64,000 nt of DNA from Magnetovibrio sp. PR-2 (GCF_036689815.1 NZ_JBAHUR010000002.1:394915-458914), one strand, 5' to 3'; numbered from the stretch's first letter, positions 7,208 to 16,518 are shown. Notes: generated by a model not told the origin, from the letters alone. Translations and numbers: made by a program.

Positions 7208-7735
7208 ATGGCACCCAATAAGGTTGAAAAATTACGCAAAGCACGTGCTTGGACGAGGAAAGTCTTGGCCGATAAAGTTGGCATATCACACAGCATGATG
7301 ACAAAAATTGAGCGTGGTGAGCGCCGTCTCCACGAAGATCAGGTGCGCGATTTTGCAAAAATTTTTGGTGTAAGCGCTGGTGAAGTCGTTGAAGGAGTAG
7401 AAGAACTACAACGTGTCCCCATTATTTATGTATCCGAACTACCTGCCATTGCTTATGGCGCCGAGCGCCCGGATCATGCGGAAACTTTGCCTATAAAATC
7501 AGAAAATAAGGATCTGATAGCCATCCGTTACGATGCTGATTTTGGCGTTGAAGTATCAGTTGGTAAAACCAAAGTGCCGGAAGCAGCAGTTGTCGTTGCC
7601 AACCCGAAAACACGAGAGGGTGAGGGATTGTTTTTTGCCACGCGCGGGACATCAATAGCGATAGTCACAGACAAAGACCTGACGAGAAAAACAAAGCCTT
7701 TAGCAAAGATCACTCATTTTATTACGGAACTCTGA
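7208..7735 (+). CDS. XRE-family HTH transcriptional regulator
   Basis: A 175-residue protein. Residues 1-60 form a Cro/C1-type helix-turn-helix (KLRKARAWTRKVLADKVGIS, then MMTKIERGERRL). The C-terminal part (about 75-175) is beta-rich and resembles the S24/LexA-like sensor domain of phage repressors, without an evident Ser-Lys dyad. ATG 7208 begins just after the promoter-operator; an upstream in-frame ATG at 7097 would lie before the promoter. It probably represses itself and perhaps the AAA+ cassette downstream. The gap to the next gene (96 bases) contains a short CCCGC/GCGGG hairpin. Confidence 0.8.
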   Translation: MAPNKVEKLRKARAWTRKVLADKVGISHSMMTKIERGERRLHEDQVRDFAKIFGVSAGEVVEGVEELQRVPIIYVSELPAIAYGAERPDHAETLPIKSENKDLIAIRYDADFGVEVSVGKTKVPEAAVVVANPKTREGEGLFFATRGTSIAIVTDKDLTRKTKPLAKITHFITEL

Positions 7736-7830
7736 CATGACCTACCTCTTTGCAACCAAAACTATATGAACGCACTCCCGCTTTGAGCGGGTGATCGCGC
7801 TTGTTTAAGTTTTGAATGTGGAGGTGTGTT

Positions 7831-9585
7831 ATGGATACTGTTCTTTGGGGTCCGGAAAAAATTGCTAAACATGTTGTCTCTGGTCTGCTGAAAATGCCTG
7901 CGGATGTGGGGGTATCGCTTTTTATCGCGATGCATTCACCAGCCCAACGGGTCTTCGGTCAGAGTGCTTATACCCCCTCTTCCCTGCGAATTGTTGTCAA
8001 AAATCTTGAAGCAAAATACAAAGATGTCACCGAATTAAACCCAGAAGATGTGCGCTGGTATTCGCTGATCGCGCAGGCTGCCGAAGAAGGCTTGATTGAG
8101 GTCGCCTGTCGGTTTCTTGCGGCGGCGCGTTCCCATCAAAAATATCTGCCGCGCGCCGAAAAGGCTTATGTTGCAGCTACAATTGAGGAAATCTGGTCAT
8201 GTATGGCTGGGACGACGGATGATGACTCGATCCGGAAACTCTCAAGCACGATCTGTCTCCTTCGGGCAAAGTTGGACGGCACCGATAATCACGAAAACAT
8301 CAGGAAGGCGTTTGACACCGACCTGTCACCTGAGGATGTCGAGCTTATCAATAAATCCCTCAAGCAACTCAAAAAAGACGAAGACGAATGGGGCCTATCT
8401 GCATGCGGAATCGACAATCTTGATGACGGTCTCCCGGAAGACGCGAGAATCTTTGCGGGTCTGCAGGAAATCGTATTCCAAGAATGTGGTCTCCGGATTT
8501 TTTATCATCTCGTCGGTCAGACTTTCCGGCTCCATGACCTGCCTGCAGCACACCTTTTAAAGCGCGCGGTCGACGCATGTCTCGAAGCCGAAAAGCCCGC
8601 TATGGATACAAGTACATCTTACGCGTATATCCTTGAGACGCTTGGTAATAAGCCTGCCGCTCAGCGAGCCGTCCCCGTGACAGACGTCCCCGCAGATCAC
8701 GTGATCGTTGCGCCTCGGCTCGGGCAGGCCGCCACTTATGGGGATCGTCGTCTATCAATCAAAAATCACGAGCATCTCAGCAAACCGCTGAAGTTGATGC
8801 CGTCGGCTGTGTCACCTGACGAGCTGCGTGAATTGTTGACAAAGGAATTCCCATGGATGTCCGCGCCAATCGATCTGATTTGTAGGGATATGGGTCTGCG
8901 GGAAAGTTATGGCCAGCGAGAGTTTTCGCTTCCGCCGATGCTCATCTGGGGTCGTCCGGGCACGGGTAAGACACGTTTTGTCCAGAGGCTCGCGAAGCAT
9001 ATTGGCCTGCCCTCAGATATGATTTCGTTGGCGGGCGCGGCTGATGACCGCGCGCTCAGGGGCACAGGCGCGGGGTATTCCACAGCCAATCCCAGCTATC
9101 CGACACTTAAAATCTCGGAGACCAAATGTCCGAATCCAGTCTTGATTTTTGATGAGGTGGACAAATCCAAAGCTGGCGGTTGGAATGGCGATCCCATCCA
9201 AACTTTATTGATGTGGACCGAGCGGGAGAATGCGAAAGCCTTTTTTGACGATTGCCTTTTGACATCAATTAAGCTGAGTTTTGTCAACTTTTTTGCCACC
9301 GCGAACGAAATTAAAGATTTACCGATGCCGTTTTTGTCGCGCTTTCGCGTCATCGAGACGCCCGCGCCGGAGCCAGAGCATGTGCGCGCGATCATTGGTG
9401 GGGTGAGGGCAGATTTTGCTGAAGAGGTAGGTGTGGACCCCCGCTTTATCCCGGAACTTGAAGAGGCAGAGCTGATGTATCTGGAAGACATTTTTGCAAA
9501 GCACGCAAACGTCAGATCGGTGATCCGCATGACGCAAAAACTTTTGGATCGGCGCGAACGCATTCAGCGCGAGATGCCGCACTAA
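7831..9585 (+). CDS. Lon-like AAA+ ATPase without protease domain
   Basis: A 584-residue protein. The first 340 residues are helical and unlike known domains. The C-terminal part is an AAA+ module close to that of Lon: Walker A GRPGTGKT (374-381), a Lon-like segment rich in Gly (RGTGAGYSTANPSYPTL), Walker B LIFDEVDK (438-445), a sensor-1 Asn in FATANE and a finger Arg in LSRFRV. The Ser-Lys protease domain of Lon is absent. ATG 7831 follows GGAGGTG; an ATG 15 bases earlier overlaps that ribosome site. The two small downstream genes form an operon with it. It may remodel a protein or nucleic-acid target; a defence or plasmid-maintenance role is possible but unproven. Confidence 0.8.
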   Translation: MDTVLWGPEKIAKHVVSGLLKMPADVGVSLFIAMHSPAQRVFGQSAYTPSSLRIVVKNLEAKYKDVTELNPEDVRWYSLIAQAAEEGLIEVACRFLAAARSHQKYLPRAEKAYVAATIEEIWSCMAGTTDDDSIRKLSSTICLLRAKLDGTDNHENIRKAFDTDLSPEDVELINKSLKQLKKDEDEWGLSACGIDNLDDGLPEDARIFAGLQEIVFQECGLRIFYHLVGQTFRLHDLPAAHLLKRAVDACLEAEKPAMDTSTSYAYILETLGNKPAAQRAVPVTDVPADHVIVAPRLGQAATYGDRRLSIKNHEHLSKPLKLMPSAVSPDELRELLTKEFPWMSAPIDLICRDMGLRESYGQREFSLPPMLIWGRPGTGKTRFVQRLAKHIGLPSDMISLAGAADDRALRGTGAGYSTANPSYPTLKISETKCPNPVLIFDEVDKSKAGGWNGDPIQTLLMWTERENAKAFFDDCLLTSIKLSFVNFFATANEIKDLPMPFLSRFRVIETPAPEPEHVRAIIGGVRADFAEEVGVDPRFIPELEEAELMYLEDIFAKHANVRSVIRMTQKLLDRRERIQREMPH

Positions 9586-9597
9586 GGGAGGTGTGAG

Positions 9598-9903
9598 ATG
9601 TCATATGTAGATCGAGCAATCACGGAGGCCTATATCGGCTGTCAGGACCCACTCATGGGCCTTCACGGACGTCCTGAGGACGTTGGGCCCGCCGATGGAC
9701 AGCCGTTGTATGTAGGTGATATCCCGGGCTTTCTGGCGCAGGCGAAGCTGTCCATGCAGTATTGGCCAACCGCCGAAAATTTGATTTGGTGGCAGGATCG
9801 GTTGTCCGAGCAAAGCTTCGGCGGGAATCCTGCGTTTTTTAACAAGGTGATGATCGGTTCGGCGCTCCGGATCATTGCGATGAATATCAGAGAAATGAGG
9901 TGA
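9598..9903 (+). CDS. Small protein of the AAA+ cassette
   Basis: A 101-residue soluble protein with good ribosome site GGGAGGTG before ATG 9598, 12 bases after the ATPase stop. It is rich in Trp, Gly and Pro (for example YWPTAENLIWWQDRL), with an amphipathic C-terminal helix (MIGSALRIIAMNIREM). No family is recognised. Its tight coupling to the ATPase suggests a partner, substrate or adaptor. Confidence 0.65.
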   Translation: MSYVDRAITEAYIGCQDPLMGLHGRPEDVGPADGQPLYVGDIPGFLAQAKLSMQYWPTAENLIWWQDRLSEQSFGGNPAFFNKVMIGSALRIIAMNIREMR

Positions 9904-9908
9904 TTCCG

Positions 9909-9933
9909 AACACTTTCCATTTTGGAAAGTGTT
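9909..9933 (+). other. Perfect 11-bp intercistronic hairpin
   Basis: AACACTTTCCA (9909-9919) and TGGAAAGTGTT (9923-9933) form a perfect stem with a TTT loop between the two small cassette genes. No U-run follows, so it is not a standard terminator. It may set differential mRNA stability, be a processing site, or be an operator. It ends only 18 bases before the next start codon. Confidence 0.7.
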
Positions 9934-9951
9934 GTAGATGGGGAGACATTG

Positions 9952-10251
9952 ATGGACAAAATTTTTGACCATACCGCCATCCATGCGGCAGCTAAATATT
10001 CAGCCGGCCGCATGGATAGGCGGGCCGCCATGACAGCGTGCGGGATCGACAGATATAACGATTTTCTCGATTTGTTATATCTGTGCGGGGTGCACCGTCC
10101 AAGGTTGCCAGATGATGTAACGAACGAGATGGCGAGGACATTTAAGAAAATTTTTGAAGAATCCGAAAATCAAGAAATCACACAGATCGGCGGGATCACC
10201 ATCATTGACCGCGATGAAATTCGAAAGGGAAAAAAGGATGACAACCTATGA
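9952..10251 (+). CDS. Small protein with UPF0175-like helical region
   Basis: A 99-residue protein. The N-terminal half (AAKYSAGRMDRRAAMTACGI, then FLDLLYLCGVHRP) resembles the helix-turn-helix pattern of UPF0175 proteins, some of which act as antitoxins: a helix, a G-M-x-R-R-A-A turn, and a recognition-like helix. The C-terminus is charged. ATG 9952 follows GGGGAG; an in-frame TTG at 9922 lies inside the hairpin. The likeness is by eye only. As last gene of the cassette it could be a DNA-binding or neutralising component for the preceding gene product. Confidence 0.55.
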   Translation: MDKIFDHTAIHAAAKYSAGRMDRRAAMTACGIDRYNDFLDLLYLCGVHRPRLPDDVTNEMARTFKKIFEESENQEITQIGGITIIDRDEIRKGKKDDNL

Positions 10252-10318
10252 TTCGCCTGTGCAAACTTTGCACACATTCTTGCACAGTTAGATTTTCGTA
10301 AGGTTTCCGGGAAAGATA

Positions 10319-10352
10319 AAACCCAGCAACCTATTGAGATTGCTGGGTTTTA
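10319..10352. terminator. Bidirectional terminator between cassette and tRNA-Lys
   Basis: AAACCCAGCAA (10319-10329) pairs perfectly with TTGCTGGGTTT (10340-10350). On the plus strand it is followed by TAATT; on the minus strand by TTTATCTTT. It can end the cassette mRNA from the left and the tRNA-Lys transcript from the right. Confidence 0.8.
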
Positions 10353-10354
10353 AT

Positions 10355-10430
10355 TGGTACGCGCTGTAGGATTCGAACCTACGACCTACTGATTAAAAGT
10401 CAGTTGCTCTACCAACTGAGCTAAGCGCGC
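10355..10430 (-). tRNA. tRNA-Lys (anticodon UUU)
   Basis: On the minus strand the 76-base sequence folds as a cloverleaf: acceptor GCGCGCT/AGCGCGT (first pair G-U), a D arm with GGTAGAGC, an anticodon arm ACTGA-CTTTTAA-TCAGT with anticodon TTT, and a T arm GTAGG-TTCGAATC-CTAC. CCA is encoded. Its 3' end faces the accessory region at 1-10354, the usual geometry when an element has integrated at a tRNA. Confidence 0.95.
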
Positions 10431-10571
10431 TCATGATAACTCTTGCGTATTACAGGCCATAAATGGCGTGTTGTGGGGCGGAACATACGGGCGCGCGGCG
10501 TTTCGGTCAACCCCTTGTGACACTATTCTGAACATTTTTTTTAAAGGCTTCAGAATAAACGGCTTTTCGCC

Positions 10572-11084
10572 CTATTCCTGGGCCAATTGATGTTCCAAAC
10601 GCGCCGCAACCGCGTCGGATACAAAGTGGCGCACATCACCGCCCAAACGCCCGATTTCTTTGACGAATCTGGACGAGATGAACTGATTCTTGTCCGACGC
10701 CATTAAAAACACCGTCTCCACATTCGGATCCAGACGAGAGTTCATACCCGCCATTTGAAATTCGTACTCAAAGTCCGAAACAGCGCGAAGCCCGCGCACA
10801 ATCACACTGGCGCCAACGTCCGAGACGAACTCCACCAACAAATTGTCAAACGGGCGAACTTCGACCTTGTCGCTCAGCCCGGCGGCTTTAAGCTCGGCCT
10901 CAACCATCTCGACCCGCTCGTCCAGCGTAAACATCGGGCCTTTCCCGGCATTGACAGCCACGGCGACGATCAGCTTATCAACAATGTGCGAGGCACGTGT
11001 CACGATGTCCATGTGACCGTTGGTGGGCGGATCGAAGGTGCCGGGGTATACGCCGACGCGCACTTCGCAAGGGGTATCAGACAT
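10572..11084 (-). CDS. coaD: Phosphopantetheine adenylyltransferase
   Basis: A 170-residue enzyme of coenzyme A biosynthesis that joins ATP and 4'-phosphopantetheine to give dephospho-CoA. The nucleotidyltransferase signature YPGTFDPPTNGH (residues 13-24) and the C-terminal ISSRFVKE motif are present, and the length is typical. The start at 11084 is chosen because upstream residues in this frame come from the gyrA 3' end; a GGAG lies before this ATG. It begins 13 bases after the gyrA stop and is probably cotranscribed with gyrA. Confidence 0.96.
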   Translation of the reverse strand: MSDTPCEVRVGVYPGTFDPPTNGHMDIVTRASHIVDKLIVAVAVNAGKGPMFTLDERVEMVEAELKAAGLSDKVEVRPFDNLLVEFVSDVGASVIVRGLRAVSDFEYEFQMAGMNSRLDPNVETVFLMASDKNQFISSRFVKEIGRLGGDVRHFVSDAVAARLEHQLAQE

Positions 11085-11097
11085 GGGGAGGTCTCCG

Positions 11098-13902
11098 TTA
11101 TTCGCCCGGCTCTTCGGTTTCGCTTGACGTTTTAGGGTCTTCGGGCTGTTGAGCACCATCTTCGCCGTCTTGGACATTGGCATGAGTATTGGCATCGTCT
11201 TCGTCGTCGTCAACGTCCGTCAAACGGGTCACCGACACCACGTGCTCTTCTTCCGCCGTTTTAAATAGCGTCACCCCTTGGGTGTTGCGGCCCGCAATGC
11301 GGATGTCCACCACCGTGGTCCGGATCAATTGGCCACCGTCGGAGACCATCACCAACTGATCGTCTTGCTCCACCGGGAAAGACGCCACGACCGTGCCGTT
11401 GCGTTTGTTGGTTTCAATATTTGTGATGCCCTGCCCGCCCCGGCCCGCAATGCGGTATTCGTAAGCAGAGGTGCGCTTGCCATAGCCGTTTTGCGTTACG
11501 GTCAAGATGAAGTCTTCCAACGCTTCCATTTCGGCGAAGCGTTCTTCGCTTAAGCCCAGCTGGGTTGGGTCGGTGATCAGCTCATCACCGTTTTCACCCT
11601 CACCGTTCGCCGCGCGCCGACGTGCACTTTGGACTTTCAGATAATTGTCGCGTTCTTCCGTGTCGAAGTCCACGTGACGCACGATGGACATGGTCATGAC
11701 TTCGTCGTCACCTTTAAGCCGCATGCCGCGCACACCTGTCGACGCCCGCGACGCAAACACACGCACACCTTCAACCGGGAAGCGGATGCACTTGCCGTTT
11801 TTGGCGGCCAGCAACACGTCGTCTTGCTCTGTACAGACCTGCACGCCGACCAACACGTCGTCTTCGTCCAGCTTCATGGCGATTTTGCCGTTGGCCATAA
11901 CGTTGGTGAAGTCAGAGAGCGCGTTGCGTCGAGCATTACCCGACGCGGTCGCGAACATCACGAACATATCGCCCCAGGTTTCTTCGTCTTCGGGCAACGG
12001 CATCATGGTGGTGATGGTTTCGCCCTGATCTAAGGGCAGCAAGTTCACCATAGCCTGACCGCGCGCGGTCGGAGAGCCCAGCGGGAGCTTGTAGACCTTG
12101 AGCTTGTAGACCATACCCTTGTTTGAGAAGAACAGCACCGGTGTGTGCGTATTCACCACAAAGACCTGAGAAACGAAATCTTCGTCCCGCGTACTCATGC
12201 CCGAACGGCCCTTGCCGCCGCGGCGTTGCGCACGATAGGTCGACAACGGTACACGTTTGATGTAGCCCGTGTTGGACACGGTGACGACCATGTCTTCGCG
12301 CTGGATCAAGTCTTCGATGTCGTGTTCGAACTCGGCTTCTTCCAAGGACGTGCGACGGTCATTGGCAAACTGATCGCGCATCTCTTCCAGCTCTTCACGC
12401 AAGATTTCATATAAGCGATCACGCGAACCGAGGATCAGCAGCAATTCTTTGATCTCTTCGCCCAGTCCCGTCAGGTCTTCGGCGATCTTGTCGCGTTCCA
12501 ACCCGGTTAAGCGGTGCAGGCGCAGCTCTAAGATGGCGCGGGCTTGCGCTTCGGACAGTTTATAATTGCCCTCTTCCGATACCAAACGCCCGGGCTCGTC
12601 AATGAGTTCGATCAACGGCTTCACGTCCAGAGCAGGCCAGTCGCGCGCCATCAATTCTGCACGTGCAACCTGCGGATTGGGGGCGGAGCGGATCAGCTTG
12701 ATCACTTCGTCGATGTTGGCAACCGCAATGGCCAAGCCCACCAACAGGTGTGCCTTGTCGCGGGCTTTGCCCAACAAGAAAATCGTGCGACGGCGAATAA
12801 CCTCTTCGCGAAATTCAACAAAGGCCTGAAGGATTTCCTTCAAGTTCATTTGCTGCGGACGGCCTTTGTTCAAGGCCAGCATATTGACGCCAAAGCTGGT
12901 TTGCAGCGGCGTGAACTTAAACAGCTGGTTCAAGACCACTTCGGCCATGGCGTCGCGTTTGATTTCGACCACCACGCGCACACCGTGACGATCGGATTCG
13001 TCACGAATGTCGGAAATGCCTTCGATCTTCTTGTCGCGCACACATTCGGCCATGATCTCGACCATGCGGGCTTTGTTGACCTGATAGGGCACTTCGGTGA
13101 TGACGATGGCTTCGCGGTTTTTGGGGCGTTCTTCGATTTCCGTGCGCCCACGCATGACGATGGAACCACGCCCGGTGTGAAAGGCCTTGTGAATGCCTTG
13201 TTTGCCCATGATCAGACCGCCGGTGGGGAAGTCTGGCGCTTTGACGTATTCCATCAAGCCGTCAATGGTAATGGCCGGATCATCGATCACAGCCATGCAG
13301 CCGTCCAACACTTCGCCCAGGTTATGGGGTGGGATATTGGTCGCCATACCCACCGCAATACCGCCCGCGCCGTTCACCAACAGGTTGGGAAAACGTGCCG
13401 GAAGAACGGTCGGTTCGCGTTGGCTGTCGTCGTAGTTGGGTTGAAAATCGACGGTGTCTTTGTCAATGTCGTCGATCAAGGCATGGGCGGATTTCGCCAT
13501 ACGCGCTTCGGTGTAACGCATGGCCGCCGCGCGGTCACCGTCCATAGAGCCGAAGTTACCCTGGCCGTCCACCAAAGGCAGGCGGAGCGAGAAATCCTGC
13601 GCCATCCGCACCATAGCGTCATAAATGGCGCTGTCACCGTGCGGGTGATACTTACCCATGACGTCACCGACGATACGTGCCGATTTTTTGTAAGGCTTGT
13701 TGGCGTCGTAACCGCCTTCGTTCATGGCGTGCACGATGCGCCTGTGAACCGGTTTCAGGCCGTCGCGCACATCGGGCAAAGCACGGCTCACGATCACACT
13801 CATAGCGTAATCGAGATACGAGCTTTTCATTTCGTCTTCGATGGCGACGGACGAGAATCCCTCTTCAGGCGAAGCGGGCGGTGTAGTTGATTCGGACGTC
13901 AA
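11098..13902 (-). CDS. gyrA: DNA gyrase subunit A
   Basis: A 934-residue subunit that cuts and rejoins DNA during supercoiling. The breakage-reunion domain includes [10 protein letters not shown] (Ser91 and Asp95, the quinolone positions, wild type here) and the catalytic Tyr130 in [10 protein letters not shown]. The GyrA box QRRGGKG opens the C-terminal beta-pinwheel. An acidic tail rich in Asp and Glu (last 45 residues) extends beyond the pinwheel, as in some other proteobacteria. The start is TTG at 13902, with AGGG upstream. The distance from start to [10 protein letters not shown] agrees with E. coli GyrA, which supports the TTG over the internal ATG at 13830. Confidence 0.97.
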   Translation of the reverse strand: MTSESTTPPASPEEGFSSVAIEDEMKSSYLDYAMSVIVSRALPDVRDGLKPVHRRIVHAMNEGGYDANKPYKKSARIVGDVMGKYHPHGDSAIYDAMVRMAQDFSLRLPLVDGQGNFGSMDGDRAAAMRYTEARMAKSAHALIDDIDKDTVDFQPNYDDSQREPTVLPARFPNLLVNGAGGIAVGMATNIPPHNLGEVLDGCMAVIDDPAITIDGLMEYVKAPDFPTGGLIMGKQGIHKAFHTGRGSIVMRGRTEIEERPKNREAIVITEVPYQVNKARMVEIMAECVRDKKIEGISDIRDESDRHGVRVVVEIKRDAMAEVVLNQLFKFTPLQTSFGVNMLALNKGRPQQMNLKEILQAFVEFREEVIRRRTIFLLGKARDKAHLLVGLAIAVANIDEVIKLIRSAPNPQVARAELMARDWPALDVKPLIELIDEPGRLVSEEGNYKLSEAQARAILELRLHRLTGLERDKIAEDLTGLGEEIKELLLILGSRDRLYEILREELEEMRDQFANDRRTSLEEAEFEHDIEDLIQREDMVVTVSNTGYIKRVPLSTYRAQRRGGKGRSGMSTRDEDFVSQVFVVNTHTPVLFFSNKGMVYKLKVYKLPLGSPTARGQAMVNLLPLDQGETITTMMPLPEDEETWGDMFVMFATASGNARRNALSDFTNVMANGKIAMKLDEDDVLVGVQVCTEQDDVLLAAKNGKCIRFPVEGVRVFASRASTGVRGMRLKGDDEVMTMSIVRHVDFDTEERDNYLKVQSARRRAANGEGENGDELITDPTQLGLSEERFAEMEALEDFILTVTQNGYGKRTSAYEYRIAGRGGQGITNIETNKRNGTVVASFPVEQDDQLVMVSDGGQLIRTTVVDIRIAGRNTQGVTLFKTAEEEHVVSVTRLTDVDDDEDDANTHANVQDGEDGAQQPEDPKTSSETEEPGE

Positions 13903-14193
13903 AGGAATTTCCCTGTCAAATCAGTGACTTATGATACATTTAAAGCGGCCCGTCCAGACCGCCTTTTGAGGGATAAATCTAGCATTTCGGGGGGGCTAAA
14001 ACAAGCTTATGTGACGTTTTTGCAACTGGGGAAAATGTACGCTTTTCAAGCGCTTCGTCCATCTGGAAATTGCGCGTTGCAAAGCTCACACAGAAGGCGA
14101 AGCGCTCATGGAGGAGTTGGAATACCAGTGTTGCTGCCCCCCCCCTCGATTAATCACGATTAACCGCCTTTGCTTGCCCAACTTGGCGCAAAT
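13903..14193. other. gyrA upstream region
   Basis: This 291-base stretch should carry the gyrA promoter on the minus strand; no unambiguous -35/-10 pair could be fixed. It also holds a small palindrome TTAATC-AC-GATTAA (14150-14163) at the end of a C-tract. No coding frame is convincing. Confidence 0.4.
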
Positions 14194-14583
14194 CTAAAAC
14201 AGCTCTTTGGCTCGGTCATAGAGTGGCTGAGGCAGCATACCGTAGGAAAATGAGCCCGTCTTACTTTTGGGCGCAAGATCGAATCCCGGCCATAAAAAGA
14301 TGTTCGCTTCGTTGCATACAATCTAACATGGCTCGTGATCAAGCCCAGCCAAACCAGCCTCTTCGGCTGAAACCTCTAAGGCAACCGAGGGGTCACTTGG
14401 GGGAGAATGCGTGATGGGCAAAACGACGACTTTGGGCGTGGCTGGAGAATTGCCCGCAGTCTTAACAACAACGGCTGTCGGACGATGCTTACGTCCCTCT
14501 TCCTGCCCCGCCATGGCTTCGTCACGCCAAAGTTAACTATGGTGTATGACCTCGCCGTTTTTCGGCGGCTGCGATAAATCCAT
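14194..14583 (-). pseudogene. PemK/MazF-like toxin gene with two nonsense codons
   Basis: Read straight through, the 129-codon frame matches the PemK-like toxin family: GEVIHHS*LWRDEAMAGQEEG, RKHRPTAVVV, VVLPITHSPPSDP, then GLDHEPC*IV, NEANIFLWPGFDL and SYGMLPQPLY. The frame never shifts, but TAA interrupts codon 17 (14533-14535), where the family has Tyr, and TAG interrupts codon 87 (14323-14325), where the family has Trp. The start ATG overlaps the antitoxin stop (TAATG). Since both stops sit at conserved positions and the antitoxin is also broken, this is a dead toxin gene, not a short ORF. Confidence 0.85.
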
Positions 14584-14811
14584 TATTTACCGTATTCGGC
14601 CACTTCGATTTCGGCTGCAAGCTCGTCTGATACTTCATGGGCGAAGACGGGTTGTGGACGCAAGGCTTCTTCCATGGCTTTAAACCGGTCTGCACGGACC
14701 AAAACATAGGCTTCACGATTGTGCTTTGTAACGGTCACAGGCGAAACCATCGCCTTGTCTAAAAAACAAGCCAATATTGCGTTGAAACTCGGTTGATGAA
14801 ACGGTCGTCAT
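14583..14811 (-). pseudogene. Phd/YefM-like antitoxin gene with a frameshift
   Basis: From ATG 14811 the frame reads MTTVSSTEFQRNIGLF, a typical Phd-family start, then breaks in a run of six T (minus strand; 14761-14766 on plus). One base fewer would restore LFLDKAMVSPVTVTKHNREAYVLV, the rest of the family signature, through to the stop at 14583. The family neutralises a toxin with its C-terminal part and binds DNA with its N-terminal part. A TTG 37 bases inside could start a 63-residue product lacking the DNA-binding start. The homopolymer makes a sequencing error possible. Confidence 0.78.
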
Positions 14812-14952
14812 CAGAGAACCCCTTAAAAGAAATCCATAATATATGAGTTGTACGTATTATACAGAAAACTCAAGTCCAGCCCCATTTTGTCAACAAAAAC
14901 GCAAGCCAAATGGCTTGCGTTTCATGAGATTGAAAGAGACGGCTATGCTCTT

Positions 14953-15462
14953 CTAGAACGGAATTTCGTCGTCTAGGTCGCCGCCCGGGGCCGGACCAGA
15001 GCCACCGCCCGATCCGCCGCCAAAGCTGTCGCCGCCGCCGCTGGAGCCGCCCTCGAAGCCGCCGCCGCCACCGGAACCACCGCCAAAGCCGCCGCCGCCA
15101 GAACCGCCGTCCCGGCCGTCCAGCATGGTCAGCGTGGAGTTGAAGCCTTGCAGCACCACTTCGGTGGTGTACTTATCCTGGCCGCTTTGGTCTTGCCACT
15201 TGCGGGTTTGCAAAGCGCCTTCGATGTAAACCTTGGAGCCTTTGCGCAGGTATTGCTCAGCAATGTTGGCGAGGCCTTCGGAGAAAATCACCACGCGGTG
15301 CCATTCGGTGCGCTCGCGGCGCTCGCCCGTGTTGCGGTCCTTCCAGGTGTCCGACGTCGCGATGGACATGTTGACGATTTTTTTGTTGTCCTGGGTATGG
15401 CGCACTTCGGGATCGCGTCCCAGATTGCCGACCAAAATCACCTTGTTCACACTGCCTGCCAT
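14953..15462 (-). CDS. ssb: Single-stranded DNA-binding protein
   Basis: A 169-residue SSB: an OB-fold domain (about 1-110, beginning [19 protein letters not shown]) that binds single-stranded DNA as a tetramer, a long Gly/Ser-rich linker (about 115-158) and the acidic tip DDEIPF that recruits replication and repair proteins. Length and tip are typical. Translation starts at ATG 15462, preceded by GGGGAGACC. It stands alone, 141 bases downstream of the broken antitoxin start. Confidence 0.98.
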   Translation of the reverse strand: MAGSVNKVILVGNLGRDPEVRHTQDNKKIVNMSIATSDTWKDRNTGERRERTEWHRVVIFSEGLANIAEQYLRKGSKVYIEGALQTRKWQDQSGQDKYTTEVVLQGFNSTLTMLDGRDGGSGGGGFGGGSGGGGGFEGGSSGGGDSFGGGSGGGSGPAPGGDLDDEIPF

Positions 15463-15559
15463 GGTCTCCCCACGAGTTGTCTAATTGTCGAATCAGTTGG
15501 CGTAAGCCTACACGCAAAGCGGAGCCTATCGCTAGCACTTTCACTGTGGGTAAGTGCCC

Positions 15560-15976
15560 CTAACAGGGGCCGTCCGTATCTTCCAGGACGCAGACGATGC
15601 GGTTCAAAAGCGACTGGGGCGATATGGGTTTGCCCAAAAAGCCGTTCACGCCCGCATCACGGGCTTCGATTTGCAGACTGGTTTCGGTGTAGCCCGTCAC
15701 CATGACGATGGGAACGTTCGCATATTGGCAATCGAGCTGGCGGATTTGACGCACACACTCAACGCCGTCCATGCCGTCCATCTTCCAGTCCAAAATCACC
15801 AAATCGATGGGTGTTGCAGGCTCGCCGCTTAGATATTCCAAGGCTTCTAGGCCGTCTTGTGCCTCTTCCAGCCGGGTCACGCCGAGGGCTTTCAAAATAG
15901 ACGTGATCAACGTGCGAAAATGCACGTTGTCCTCAACAATCAAAATGTTGAGCGTCGTAACGTCTACCGAAGACAT
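15560..15976 (-). CDS. Single-domain CheY-like response regulator
   Basis: A 138-residue receiver domain without an output domain. The acidic pair Glu15-Asp16, phospho-acceptor Asp63 (ILDWKMDG), Thr94 (MVTGYT) and Lys116 (LGKPIS) are all present. Such proteins relay phosphate from histidine kinases to the flagellar motor or to other proteins. No cognate kinase lies next to it. The final residues (EDTDGPC) end in Cys, without known meaning. Confidence 0.9.
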   Translation of the reverse strand: MSSVDVTTLNILIVEDNVHFRTLITSILKALGVTRLEEAQDGLEALEYLSGEPATPIDLVILDWKMDGMDGVECVRQIRQLDCQYANVPIVMVTGYTETSLQIEARDAGVNGFLGKPISPQSLLNRIVCVLEDTDGPC

Positions 15977-16073
15977 GAAAGCCCCTCTAAAGCCTTTTCC
16001 CCCACACGACTTTCGCCGTGTTTCACTGAGTATGCAGCATATCGATTTTAATTTAGGGCTTAAAGGCTTTATT

Positions 16074-16505
16074 TTAAAGCAAGCCCAGCGCTTCTAAGTC
16101 GCGGGCCAGATCTTGGGGCAACTCTGCATTGTCGGCCCCTTGGGCGTCGGACGGGGCCTTGGCGGGTTCTAAGTAACGCCACCCCTGAAACGCCCGGTGG
16201 GCCCGGCCTTGGGTGGGGACCAGCTGCGGGTCCAACACAATGGCGCAACGGCTCACGCCTTCTTCGTCGGTATAGCCTTCAAACCCAACCAATTCCTGGC
16301 GCACACGCACAACCCCTTTGATCACCCAATAGATCGAGCCCCCGTCCAAAAGCTTGGATTGGCGGCGCGGCGTCATACGGGTGTAGTGGCGCGGATTGGG
16401 CGACAAACCCTGAGCCTTCGACTGGGCGATTCGGTTTTGCTGCAGTTCGGCCAAGTGGTCGACGTCTTCGACACCAACGGCCAGTTTGATCATGTGGATG
16501 GTCAC
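16074..16505 (-). CDS. DUF1489 family protein
   Basis: A 143-residue protein of the alphaproteobacterial DUF1489 family: IKLAVGVEDVDHLAEL at the start, RHYTRMTPRRQSKLLDGGS and WVIKGVVRVRQ in the middle, and a conserved aromatic FQGWRYL. Function is unknown. GTG 16505 or ATG 16493 may be the start; GTG gives the full-length N-terminus. It follows the SDR gene by 13 bases and probably belongs to the mgtE-SDR-DUF1489 operon. Confidence 0.85.
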   Translation of the reverse strand: MTIHMIKLAVGVEDVDHLAELQQNRIAQSKAQGLSPNPRHYTRMTPRRQSKLLDGGSIYWVIKGVVRVRQELVGFEGYTDEEGVSRCAIVLDPQLVPTQGRAHRAFQGWRYLEPAKAPSDAQGADNAELPQDLARDLEALGLL

Positions 16506-16518
16506 GAAAGGCTCTCAA

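Noticed and set aside
10355..10430. Second att copy of the tRNA-Lys 3' end within the accessory region
   Set aside because: I looked for the T-arm and acceptor sequence in bases 1-10354 and found none, so element boundaries cannot be set from this window.
12544..13890. 448-codon open frame on the plus strand
   Set aside because: It is the antisense shadow of gyrA, whose protein is complete and conserved; the frame has no family pattern and a His-rich, low-complexity translation typical of antisense reading.
14323..14325. Recoding (read-through) of TAA and TAG in the toxin frame
   Set aside because: Two different stop codons plus a broken antitoxin are better explained by decay; no downstream recoding structure was evident.
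14323..14514. 63-codon frame as an independent small gene
   Set aside because: It is only the middle part of the PemK-like frame; the same frame continues on both sides past the two stop codons with family signatures.
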